Source of the DNA: Janibacter cremeus
Lineage (GTDB): Bacteria > Actinomycetota > Actinomycetes > Actinomycetales > Dermatophilaceae
Assembly (NCBI RefSeq): GCF_029395675.1
Contig: NZ_CP115184.1
Coordinates: 1,860,001-1,924,000, forward strand
Direction: 5' to 3'
Length of the DNA: 64,000 nucleotides
Shown here: piece by piece, positions 46,965-54,666 of the stretch
Layout of the letters: each line of letters begins with the position of its first letter
How positions within the stretch are numbered: the stretch's first letter is position 1
Notes under the pieces: generated by a model
The model's input: only the letters and a program-made list of their open reading frames with translations
Told to the model about the DNA's origin: nothing
The model's database searches: none
Translations under genes and position numbers: made by a program

Positions 46965-47873
46965 TCAGTCGTGCAGGGCGGCGTGCGGCACGTCAGAGAA
47001 GACCTCGAGCGCCCCGCCCCCCGGGCCGACGAGGACGGGGACGTTGTCGATGAGGCGGGTGGTGCCGACCCTGGCGGCGACGGCCAGCAGCGCCTCGCCG
47101 CGGTACCACTCCGGCACCTCGTCCAGGCTCGACGGGTGGACGAGCACGAGGTAGTCCACCAGCGCGAGCGGCTCGCTGATGAGGACCTCCCGAGCGGCCC
47201 GTCGGATCGCGGAGGGCCCCTCCACCGCGCGATCGGCGCCGGCCCGCAGCGCGCGGGAGAGGCTGAGGGCGGTCTCCCGGTCGCTCTCGGACAGGTAGGT
47301 GTTGCGGCTGCTCATGGCGAGGCCGTCCTCCTCGCGCACGGTGGGCACGGAGACGACCGTCGCGGGGAAGTCGATGTCGCGCACCATCCGCCGGATGAGG
47401 AGCAGCTGCTGGGCGTCCTTCTGCCCATAGTAGAAGAGGTCCCCGCGCGTGAGGTGCATCAGCTTGGCGACGACGGTGAGCATCCCGTCGAAGTGGCCGG
47501 GGCGCGACTGGCCCTCGAGGACGTCGCCCAGCGGCCCGGCGGAGATGCGCACACCCGGGTTGCCGTCCGGGTAGACCACGTCCGGGGTGGGGGCGAAGAC
47601 GAGGTCGACCCCCTCGCGGGTGCAGAGCGCCAGGTCGTCGTCGAAGGTTCGCGGATACTTCGACAGGTCCTCGCCCGCCCCGAACTGCAGCGGGTTGAGG
47701 AAGATCGTCACGAGCACGTGCCGGGCGCGCTCCCGGGCCGTGCGGATGAGCCGGGCATGCCCCTCGTGCAGGGCGCCCATGGTCATCACGACGGCCACGT
47801 CGCCGTCGGTGAGCCCGGCGCGGGCGGCAGCGAGCTCGTCCCTGCTGCGGGCGACGAGGGGGGTGGTGGTCAT
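46965..47873 (-). CDS. panC: Pantoate-beta-alanine ligase
   Basis: 302 residues, ATG overlapping the DUF2520 stop by 4 bp. Nucleotidylyltransferase fold: VVMTMGALHEGHARLIRTAR (HxGH), IFLNPLQFGAGEDLSKYPRT, DVVYPDGNPGVRI, DLFYYGQKDAQQLLLIRRMV and DGLAMSSRNTYLSESDRE (KMSKS-like). Joins pantoate to beta-alanine. A 241-bp gap separates it from panD. Confidence 0.97.
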   Translation of the reverse strand: MTTTPLVARSRDELAAARAGLTDGDVAVVMTMGALHEGHARLIRTARERARHVLVTIFLNPLQFGAGEDLSKYPRTFDDDLALCTREGVDLVFAPTPDVVYPDGNPGVRISAGPLGDVLEGQSRPGHFDGMLTVVAKLMHLTRGDLFYYGQKDAQQLLLIRRMVRDIDFPATVVSVPTVREEDGLAMSSRNTYLSESDRETALSLSRALRAGADRAVEGPSAIRRAAREVLISEPLALVDYLVLVHPSSLDEVPEWYRGEALLAVAARVGTTRLIDNVPVLVGPGGGALEVFSDVPHAALHD

Positions 47874-48763
47874 CGGGTCTCCTCGTCGAGGGTCGTCATG
47901 ATGGTCTCGGCCACGTCCGCGCGCAGCCGACCGGCGCGCGCGGCGCGCAGGGCGGTCGCCCGGGCCTGGGCGCGGTAGGCGGGACGGATGTCCTGCGGGA
48001 GGTCCGCCAGCTCGTCCAGGTGCGCGGCAACGGTACCGGCATCACCGCGCGCGACCGGCCCGGTCAGCGCGGCGTCACCGGAGGCGAGGGCGTTGTCGAG
48101 GCTCGCCTGGAGCAGGGGTCGCAGCACGCGGTCGGCGGGGTCGATGCCGGCCGTGCGCAGGATCTCCATGGCCTGCGCGACGAGGGTGACCAGGTGGTTG
48201 CTGCCGTGCGCCAGGGCCGCGTGGTACCGGCCGCGGGACTCCTCCGGCACCCACACCGGCTCGCCCCCGATCTCCACCACGAGGGTCTCGGCGACGGGTC
48301 GCATCTCCTCCGGCGCGGTGATCCCGAAGCAACACTCGTGCAGCCGGGAGAGGTCGAGGCTGGTCCCGGTGAAGGTCATCGCCGGGTGGATCGCCATCGC
48401 CAACACCTCGTCGGCGATCGGAGCGAAGGGGGCCAGCCCGTGCCGGCCCGAGGTGTGGACCACGAGCTGCCCGGGGCGCCAGGCACCGGTGGCGTGCAGG
48501 CCGGCGACGAGGTCGGTCAGGGCGTCGTCGGGCACGGCGAGGACGACGAGCTGCGCGGAGGAGACCACCTCGGGCACGGGCACGACCGGGACACCGGGCA
48601 GGAGCAGCTCAGCACGGTCCCGGCTGGCCTCGGAGACGGCGGAGACGGCGACGACCTCGTGGCCGGCGCCGCGCAGGGCGGCACCGAGGACGGCACCGAC
48701 CCGACCGGATCCGACGACCCCGACGCGCAGGGTGGGCCGCTCGGGCACGGGTGGGATGCTCAC
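47870..48763 (-). CDS. DUF2520 / Rossmann-like oxidoreductase (KPR-like)
   Basis: 297 residues from the GTG at 48763, with a TACCGT box 7 nt upstream (48771-48776; leaderless). N-terminal Rossmann RVGVVGSGRVGAVLGAALRGAGHEV, LVVLAVPDDALTDLV; the C-terminal helical domain (SRGRYHAALAHGSNHLVTLVAQAMEIL, RPLLQASLDNAL) is DUF2520. Always next to panC in actinobacteria, so a ketopantoate-reductase-like role in pantothenate synthesis is inferred, not proven. Divergent from the methyltransferase gene. Confidence 0.85.
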   Translation of the reverse strand: MSIPPVPERPTLRVGVVGSGRVGAVLGAALRGAGHEVVAVSAVSEASRDRAELLLPGVPVVPVPEVVSSAQLVVLAVPDDALTDLVAGLHATGAWRPGQLVVHTSGRHGLAPFAPIADEVLAMAIHPAMTFTGTSLDLSRLHECCFGITAPEEMRPVAETLVVEIGGEPVWVPEESRGRYHAALAHGSNHLVTLVAQAMEILRTAGIDPADRVLRPLLQASLDNALASGDAALTGPVARGDAGTVAAHLDELADLPQDIRPAYRAQARATALRAARAGRLRADVAETIMTTLDEETR

Positions 48764-48827
48764 CGGCCCGACGGTACCCGGGGGCACACCCCCTTCGCCC
48801 ACCTGCCTCCCGGGCGACAATGCGGGG

Positions 48828-49772
48828 GTGCGGACGTGGCAGCAGGCGTGGACGGAGGCCCTCTACGGCGAAGGGGGGTTCTACCGTCGCGCGGAGGGGC
48901 CGGCGGGGCACTTCGCGACCTCGACGCACGGCACGGCCGGCGAGCTCCTCGCGGATGCGCTGCTGCGGCTGGTCGAGAGGGAGGGCCTGCGGCAGGTCGT
49001 CGACGTCGGCTGCGGCCGGGGTGAGCTGCTGACCGCCCTCGCGGCCTCGTCCCGGCGCGCCGATGTCGACCTCGGCCTCCTCGGCGTCGACGTCGTGGAC
49101 CGTCCCGCCGGTCTCGACCCGCGCATCGACTGGCTGATCTCCCCCGGCGGTCCCGACCTGCCCGACCTCGGCGCGCCGACCGACGCCCTCGTCCTCGCGC
49201 ACGAGTGGCTCGACGTCGTGCCGTGCGGCATCGCCCGCGCGGACGAGCGGGGGGTGCTGCGCACGGTGTGCGTCGAGGAGGATGGCGTCGAGCACCTCGG
49301 CGGGCCGCTCGACGATGCCTCCGCCGCCTGGGTGAGGCGGTGGTGGCCGGGGCCGCACCCTCCGGGTGCCACGGTCGAGGTCGGCAGCACGCGCGACGAG
49401 GCCTTCGAGCGCCTGGTCGCGCGGACGGGATCCGGCCTCGTCGTCGCCGTCGACTACGGCCACCGGACGGGCTCCCGACCGCCCGACGGGACGCTCATCG
49501 GTTACCGCGCCGGGACGGCCTGCCCACCGCTGCCGGACGGGTCGTGCGACCTGACCGCCCACGTGGCGATGGACTCCCTTCGCGCCGACACCGTGCGCAC
49601 GCAGCGCGAGGTCCTGCGGGACCTGGGGGTCGACGGCACCCGGCCACCGACCGAGCGGGCACACACGGACCCTGCCGGCTACCTGGCTGCCCTGTCCGGG
49701 GCCTCCCACGCCGCCGCGCTCACCGGTCCGGGTCCCGGCGACTTCCTGTGGGCGACCCGTCGCGTGCCCTGA
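48828..49772 (+). CDS. MidA/NDUFAF7-type SAM-dependent methyltransferase
   Basis: 314 residues, GTG start. PF02636-like layout: QAWTEALYGEGGFYRRAEGPAGHFATST at the N-terminus, SAM motif QVVDVGCGRGELLTAL, ALVLAHEWLDVVPCGIARADERG (family: NEFLDALP-like), and GLVVAVDYGHRTGSRPPDGTLIGYR. NDUFAF7 dimethylates an arginine of complex I 49-kDa/NuoD. Here an orphan NuoD-like gene lies 1.3 kb downstream in the same orientation. Target is inferred from context. Its stop abuts the convergent SGNH gene. Confidence 0.8.
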   Translation: MRTWQQAWTEALYGEGGFYRRAEGPAGHFATSTHGTAGELLADALLRLVEREGLRQVVDVGCGRGELLTALAASSRRADVDLGLLGVDVVDRPAGLDPRIDWLISPGGPDLPDLGAPTDALVLAHEWLDVVPCGIARADERGVLRTVCVEEDGVEHLGGPLDDASAAWVRRWWPGPHPPGATVEVGSTRDEAFERLVARTGSGLVVAVDYGHRTGSRPPDGTLIGYRAGTACPPLPDGSCDLTAHVAMDSLRADTVRTQREVLRDLGVDGTRPPTERAHTDPAGYLAALSGASHAAALTGPGPGDFLWATRRVP

Positions 49773-51035
49773 TCACGGGGCCTGCGGCGCACTCGCCCCC
49801 TCGAGATCGGCCCGCGGTGCGAGCGCCTCGAGGAGGCTGTCGGCGATGAGCACCTGTCCACGTGGTCCGGGATGCAGGTCGTCCAGGTACACCCCGTCGG
49901 GGGCGACGGCCACCGGCGGCAGCACCGCCGACAGGTCGATGAAGCTGACTCCCTCGTGCTCGGTGCGATCGGCCATCTGGTCGAGGTAGAGGCTCCAGGC
50001 CGGGGCGTGCCCGCCCCAGTCGGGCACGAACCAGCCGACGAGCAGCACCGGCCCCTCGTACCCCAGCTCGCGCGTCTGCTCGATGAGCGAGTCGAGGACA
50101 CGGCCGAACTCCGCCGGACCCACACCACGCAACGCGTCGTTGAAGCCGAGCGGCACGAGCAGCAGGTCCGGGTCGAGCGAGAGGCTGTCGGCGAGGTACG
50201 TCGGCGTCTGGGAGATGACGCGCGCCGAGACACCGGAGCGGGAGGCGTCGAGGACGTGCACGCACCGGTCGCGGTCGCCGCGGTAGGGAGTCAGGTCGGT
50301 GACGGTCACCGGCGCGTCGCTCCCCGCCTCGCTGGCGTTGGTCACCGTCACCGTGTGCCTGCCCGGTCCGAGGCCCCCGGAGGACCACACCCTGCGCTCG
50401 CCCGTGCTGCGCACCTGCGTGCCGTCCGCACCCGTGGCGCCGGGGCCGGCCCTCCCCGTGCCGGTCGGGATGGCCAGGGCCGGCGTGGGGGTGACGCCGT
50501 CGACCTCGATGCGCAGGGTGCCGCCGTCGGGCCGGGTGCGGTAGCCGACGTCGACGGACCGGGCGTCGACCTGCCAGCTGATGCTGGCGGCGGGACCGAG
50601 CTGGAGCGCCCGCCCGCCGGGGCCGACCTCCGTCAGCGGCGTGACCTCCCCCGTCGTGCGCGGGTCGGGCATGCTCGAGGCCCGGTAGTCGGCGGGGACG
50701 ACGGAGGTCGTGCCGTGGTAGCCGGCGGCACCCGTCGGGCAGTCCGGCGTCCCGGCCCGCTCCCGCAGCCCGCGTTGCAGCCGGCCGACCCAGCGGTTCT
50801 CCAGGTGCTCCTCGATGCCCGAGCCCTCGCTCACCGAGTCACCGAGGACGACGATGTTGGCGGCCTCGTCGCCGGCCCCGCGCACGGCCTGCGTCCACGG
50901 CTCCAGGACGGGGTACCCGTCGAAGGTGCGGGTCGAGCTCGGTGGAGGGGACGGGAACGCGCAGCCGGCCACGCCCACGAGTGCGAGACCGACTGCGGCA
51001 GCGCACGCTGCCCTCCCACGGGTCCGGATCGACAC
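49773..51035 (-). CDS. SGNH/GDSL hydrolase lipoprotein
   Basis: 420 residues from the GTG at 51035 (VSIRTRGRAACAAAVG). A signal peptide ends VGLALVGVAGC, a lipobox-like site with Cys near residue 26, so a lipoprotein is likely. The SGNH blocks are IVVLGDSVSEGSG (Ser), LVPLGFNDALRGV (Asn of GxND) and YLDDLHPGPRGQ (Asp-His). An inserted beta-rich domain (about residues 100-260) has carbohydrate-esterase-like features. Probably an extracellular ester hydrolase. It lies between the methyltransferase and NuoD-like genes, on the opposite strand. Confidence 0.82.
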   Translation of the reverse strand: MSIRTRGRAACAAAVGLALVGVAGCAFPSPPPSSTRTFDGYPVLEPWTQAVRGAGDEAANIVVLGDSVSEGSGIEEHLENRWVGRLQRGLRERAGTPDCPTGAAGYHGTTSVVPADYRASSMPDPRTTGEVTPLTEVGPGGRALQLGPAASISWQVDARSVDVGYRTRPDGGTLRIEVDGVTPTPALAIPTGTGRAGPGATGADGTQVRSTGERRVWSSGGLGPGRHTVTVTNASEAGSDAPVTVTDLTPYRGDRDRCVHVLDASRSGVSARVISQTPTYLADSLSLDPDLLLVPLGFNDALRGVGPAEFGRVLDSLIEQTRELGYEGPVLLVGWFVPDWGGHAPAWSLYLDQMADRTEHEGVSFIDLSAVLPPVAVAPDGVYLDDLHPGPRGQVLIADSLLEALAPRADLEGASAPQAP

Positions 51036-51067
51036 CGTCCCATGGTGCCTGACGCATACTGGCGGGC

Positions 51068-52246
51068 ATGACGAGCACACCGGGACCCGGCACCCGGACG
51101 CTGGACGTCGGCGTCGGGGACGCCACCCTCGCGAGCGCGGACATGGTGCTCAACATCGGCCCGCAGCACCCCGCGACCCACGGCGTCCTGCGCCTGCGGG
51201 TCGTGCTCGACGGCGAGCGGGTGGTCTCGGCGGACCCGGTCGTCGGTTACATGCACCGTGGGGCGGAGAAGCTCTTCGAGGTCCGCGACTACCGGCAGAT
51301 CACGATGCTGGCCAACCGCCACGACTGGTTGTCGGCCTTCAGCAACGAGCTGGGGGTCGTCCTCGGGGTCGAGGCGATGCTCGGTATGGAGGTCCCGGAG
51401 CGGGCCACGTGGGCTCGCACCCTCCTCGCGGAGCTCAACCGCGTGCTCAACCACCTGATGTTCCTGGGGTCCTACCCGCTCGAGCTCGGTGCGATCACGC
51501 CGATCTTCTACTCCTTCCGCGAGCGCGAGGACCTCCAGGCGGTGATGGAGGAGATCTCCGGCGGCCGGATGCACTTCATGTTCAACCGCGTCGGCGGCCT
51601 CAAGGAGGACCTGCCGGCGGGGTGGCTGGACCGGGTCTCCGCCGTCGTGGCGCTGGTCCGGGCCCGGATGCCGCAGCTCGAGGTCCTGATCGTCGGCAAC
51701 GAGATCCTCGAGGCGAGGACGAAGGGGGTCGGTCCCCTCTCCCACGACCTCGCCTGCGCCTACGGCGTCTCCGGGCCGATCGCCCGGGCCTCGGGCGTCG
51801 ACGTGGACCTGCGGCGCGACGACCCCTACCTCGCGTACGGGGAACTCTTCGGCGAAGGGGGCCCCGGCAGGGTCGTCACCCGCACCGCCGGCGACAGCCT
51901 GGCGCGGCTCGAGGTGCTCCTGGAGCAGACCCACGTCAGCCTCGACCTCGCCGACGCGTGCGTGGAGCGGATGCGCTCGCTCGAGCGCGGTCCGGTGAAC
52001 CAGCGCCTCCCCAAGGTGCTCAAGGTGCCCGAGGGCGACCGGTACACCGCGACGGAGAACCCGCTGGGCCTCAACGGATACCACCTGGTCTCGCGCGGCG
52101 ACAAGACACCGTGGCGGCTGAAGCTGCGGTCCGCGTCCTTCGGGAACGTGCAGGTGCTCTCGCAGGTCCTGCCCGGCTGCCTCGTCTCCGACCTCGTTGC
52201 CGTGCTCGGCTCGATGTTCTTCGTCGTGGGGGACGTCGACAAGTAG
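51068..52246 (+). CDS. Orphan NuoD-like (complex I 49-kDa) subunit
   Basis: 392 residues from the ATG at 51068. A CATACT box lies 7 nt upstream (51055-51060). Clear NuoD family: [84 protein letters not shown] and [12 protein letters not shown]. His34 and His38 (quinone-site histidine region) and Arg64 (NDUFAF7 target in HRG) are kept. The Tyr equivalent to bovine Tyr108 is Trp87 in RHDW. No other nuo genes are nearby. Probably not part of ordinary complex I. Confidence 0.88.
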   Translation: MTSTPGPGTRTLDVGVGDATLASADMVLNIGPQHPATHGVLRLRVVLDGERVVSADPVVGYMHRGAEKLFEVRDYRQITMLANRHDWLSAFSNELGVVLGVEAMLGMEVPERATWARTLLAELNRVLNHLMFLGSYPLELGAITPIFYSFREREDLQAVMEEISGGRMHFMFNRVGGLKEDLPAGWLDRVSAVVALVRARMPQLEVLIVGNEILEARTKGVGPLSHDLACAYGVSGPIARASGVDVDLRRDDPYLAYGELFGEGGPGRVVTRTAGDSLARLEVLLEQTHVSLDLADACVERMRSLERGPVNQRLPKVLKVPEGDRYTATENPLGLNGYHLVSRGDKTPWRLKLRSASFGNVQVLSQVLPGCLVSDLVAVLGSMFFVVGDVDK

Positions 52247-52298
52247 CGGTGTGGGTCCGTCCCTGCGACCGGTCTCATGACCGACGGGTAGTAAAAGT

Positions 52299-52325
52299 CT
52301 GGGAAAACCTTGTGAGTTCTCCCAG
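52299..52325. terminator. Weak hairpin in the leader between nuoD-like and surface protein genes
   Basis: CTGGGA and TCCCAG arms (6 bp) with an A-rich 15-nt loop, 53 bp past the nuoD-like stop. Could terminate that transcript or be a leader structure of the surface protein gene. Confidence 0.3.
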
Positions 52326-52395
52326 CCATCTGTAAGTTGCCGGATCAGATGCCTACTCAGTGGTAGGTACATAACTCTGACCTCAGGGGAGATCC

Positions 52396-53457
52396 ATGAG
52401 CAAGCGCGTCACCACCCGTCTGTCTGCGAGTGCCGCACTCGTCACCGGCCTCGGCTTGATGGGCATCGCCTCCGCGGCCCCGGCCCAGGCCGCTTCGGCC
52501 ACGCTTGACTACAGCTGCACCTACACCGTGCTCAACATGGGTGTGATCGAGGGTGACAACGCCGTCAGTGTCGACCTCGACGTCGCGCTGCCGGAGACCG
52601 CGCAGGTCGGCGATGTGATCGACCCCGACGTGACGGCCACCGTCACCATCCCGGAGTCCCGGCGTGACTCGTTGTACGGCTTGCTCAACGTGCGCAGCAT
52701 CGATGGGCCGGGAGAAGCCGAGGCAGCCGCCGAGGACGGTGGACTCAACGCGCAAAATGCGCGAAACCAGGCGGACTTCACGCTCAGCGACGGCACCACC
52801 ACCCTCGATGGCACCATCCCGCTCCAGATCCCCATGACCGAGGTCCCGGCTGCCGGTGAGCTCGTCGTCACCGCCACCGGCGCGACGGAGCCCGTGACCC
52901 TCGAGCAGGCGGGCACCTACACCATCGCCGCGGGCGACTTCCAGAGCTACATCCGGGCGTACGACGCGAGTGGTGGCTACTCCACCAACGTCACGCTCGA
53001 CTGCACCCTGGTCTCGTCGGACGCGACGATCGGCGCGGTCGTTGTCGAGCCCGGCACCGGGGATGACGGCACGGGCGGCACCGATGGGACCGACGGCACG
53101 GACGGGACTGACGGCACGGACGGGACCGATGGGACCGACGGGACCGACGGCACGGATGGCACCGACGGCACCGACGGCACCGATGGGACCGACGGCACGG
53201 ATGGGACCGACGGCACGGATGGCACCGACGGCACCGATGGGGCCGACGGCACGGATGGCACCGACGGCACTGACGGCACTGACGGCACGGACGCCGGCAC
53301 TCCGCAGATCCCCGCGGTCGTCCAGACCGACGGTCTCACCCCGGCCATGACCTCCCAGGAGGACAACACCGCCGCGCTCGCACTCGGTGGTCTGCTCCTC
53401 GCGGGTGCAGGCGCCGGCACCGTGCTGGTCGCACGTCGCCGCGCGCAGCAGCACTGA
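52396..53457 (+). CDS. Secreted surface protein with GTD repeats and C-terminal anchoring tail
   Basis: 353 residues; AGGGGAG lies 5 nt before the ATG. Signal peptide ends AAPAQA near residue 32. A beta-rich domain begins SATLDYSCTYTVL (Cys41) and ends VTLDCTLV, so its two cysteines probably form a disulfide; it resembles DUF6801-type domains. Then 24 Gly-x-Asp triplets (23 GTD, one GAD), then a tail VVQTDGLTP, a hydrophobic helix and ARRRAQQH. No LPxTG. The tail is near-identical to that of the next gene, and a sortase follows, so cell-surface anchoring is inferred. Confidence 0.82.
   Translation: MSKRVTTRLSASAALVTGLGLMGIASAAPAQAASATLDYSCTYTVLNMGVIEGDNAVSVDLDVALPETAQVGDVIDPDVTATVTIPESRRDSLYGLLNVRSIDGPGEAEAAAEDGGLNAQNARNQADFTLSDGTTTLDGTIPLQIPMTEVPAAGELVVTATGATEPVTLEQAGTYTIAAGDFQSYIRAYDASGGYSTNVTLDCTLVSSDATIGAVVVEPGTGDDGTGGTDGTDGTDGTDGTDGTDGTDGTDGTDGTDGTDGTDGTDGTDGTDGTDGTDGTDGADGTDGTDGTDGTDGTDAGTPQIPAVVQTDGLTPAMTSQEDNTAALALGGLLLAGAGAGTVLVARRRAQQH
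53077..53292 (+). repeat. Coding 9-bp repeat array, (Gly-Thr-Asp)n
   Basis: 24 tandem 9-bp units of the form GGn-ACn-GAy encode 23 GTD and one GAD triplet. Third positions vary (GGC/GGG, ACC/ACG/ACT, GAC/GAT), so the array is not freshly expanded. Encodes an acidic, flexible stalk between the exported domain and the C-terminal tail. Confidence 0.95.
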
Positions 53458-53495
53458 TGTAGGAAGCCACCGACCCCGGGTCGGTGAGCACGGCC

Positions 53496-53526
53496 ACGGG
53501 CCGCCGACCAGAGGTCGGCGGCCCGT
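53496..53526 (+). terminator. Terminator after surface protein 1
   Basis: Perfect 14-bp stem (53496-53509 with 53513-53526), 3-nt loop, 39 bp after the stop, followed by CGTCGTTCTC. It shows surface protein 1 ends its own transcript. Confidence 0.75.
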
Positions 53527-53610
53527 CGTCGTTCTCCCGTGGCCAGCGCATCAGGGTCCGATGCCTCCGGGACGAGCACGTGACGATTCGGTCCCGACGA
53601 GCCCCTCGCG

Positions 53611-53639
53611 TTGAGAGTGGCCCAACTCACCGCTATCTT
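53611..53639 (+). promoter_or_regulatory. Promoter of surface protein 2
   Basis: TTGAGA (53611-53616) and TATCTT (53634-53639) are separated by 17 bp, the best -35/-10 match in this region. The start would be about 47 nt upstream of the ATG at 53693. Confidence 0.6.
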
Positions 53640-53692
53640 CCTCGAAGGGCACCCGCGCCCAGCGGTTGCCGTCGAGAACTGGGGAGACCAGC

Positions 53693-54526
53693 ATGGCTGC
53701 ACGCCTGAAGACCCGCCTGTCGGCGGGTGCCGCACTCGTCACGGGCCTCGGCATGATGGGCGTCGCCACCGCCCTGCCGGCTCACGCCGCAGCGACCGCC
53801 ACGTACACCTGCACGGTTGAGGGCCCCGACGGCCCCGTCGAGGAGGACATCAGCGTCACCTTCGAAACCAATGCCCCGGCGACCGTCGCCCCCGGCAACA
53901 CCGTGACCGTCGACTCCGTCACGGCCACTGCGACGATCCCGCTGGCGGGCGCGTCGTCACCAGCCGAGGGGGCCGAGGTCACCGTCCCCGTCACCGCCCC
54001 CGTGACCGTCGACGGTGAGCCCATCGGCACCGTCGATGCGGAACTCACGTCCGAGGCCATCACCGTCGACGCGACCGAGGTGCAGGTTCAGCTGGCGGAC
54101 CACCAGTCGCGATCCATCGAGGTTCCCCTCGAGGCCGCCGGCCGGATCTTCCAGGTGCTGGTACCGGAATCCTTCGACGCGACCTTCAGCGGCTTCGCGG
54201 AGGTGCCGATCATCGCGTCGTGCGAGACGGAGGAGTCGGCCCAGGTCATCGACACGGTCGTCGTCACCTCACCGGAGATGGAGGAGGAGCCCGAGGACGC
54301 CGAGGACATCGCCGAGGTCCACGAGCCGGCCGACGAGCAGCCGCCCGGCGGGGATGCGTCGGCGGACGAGCCCGCTGTCCCGCAGGTCGTGCAGACCGAC
54401 GGCCTGACCCCCCGGATGCTGCCCCAAGAGGACGACACCCTCGGGTACGTCCTGGGTGGCCTGCTCCTCGCCGGCGCCGGCGCCGGGACCGTCCTCGTGG
54501 CCCGTCGCCGGTCCACCCAGCACTGA
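53693..54526 (+). CDS. Secreted surface protein 2 with the same C-terminal anchoring tail
   Basis: 277 residues from MAARLKTRLSAGAALVTG, GGGGAG upstream. The signal region matches surface protein 1 closely (TRLSA-AALVTGLG-MG), cleaved near ALPAHA at residue 32. The domain starts ATATYTCTVEG (Cys40) and ends VPIIASCETEE; it is followed by an acidic stretch (EMEEEPEDAEDIAEVHEPADEQ) and the tail PQVVQTDGLTPRM, then GGLLLAGAGAGTVLVARRR. No GTD repeats. Paralogue of the preceding protein; both are likely sorted by the downstream sortase. Confidence 0.82.
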   Translation: MAARLKTRLSAGAALVTGLGMMGVATALPAHAAATATYTCTVEGPDGPVEEDISVTFETNAPATVAPGNTVTVDSVTATATIPLAGASSPAEGAEVTVPVTAPVTVDGEPIGTVDAELTSEAITVDATEVQVQLADHQSRSIEVPLEAAGRIFQVLVPESFDATFSGFAEVPIIASCETEESAQVIDTVVVTSPEMEEEPEDAEDIAEVHEPADEQPPGGDASADEPAVPQVVQTDGLTPRMLPQEDDTLGYVLGGLLLAGAGAGTVLVARRRSTQH

Positions 54527-54548
54527 GGCCGAGCGCCACCACCACGGC

Positions 54549-54592
54549 ACGGGCCGTCGGCATCCGGGAGCATCCCGGCGCCGACGGCCCGT
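54549..54592 (+). terminator. Terminator after surface protein 2
   Basis: 12-bp stem (54549-54560 with 54581-54592) enclosing a second small stem, CCGGG/CCCGG, 22 bp after the stop codon. The sortase gene starts 74 bp later, so read-through or another promoter would be needed to express it. Confidence 0.6.
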
Positions 54593-54666
54593 ATCGTTAC
54601 CCGCAGGGAACTCCACGACGAGGACGCCCGTTCTGCCAGTGACGCCGAGATGACGAAGGGGGGCAC

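Noticed and set aside
53077..53292. Short tandem repeats considered as CRISPR or VNTR
   Set aside because: 9-bp units in frame encoding GTD with no spacers; a protein stalk. Not a CRISPR.
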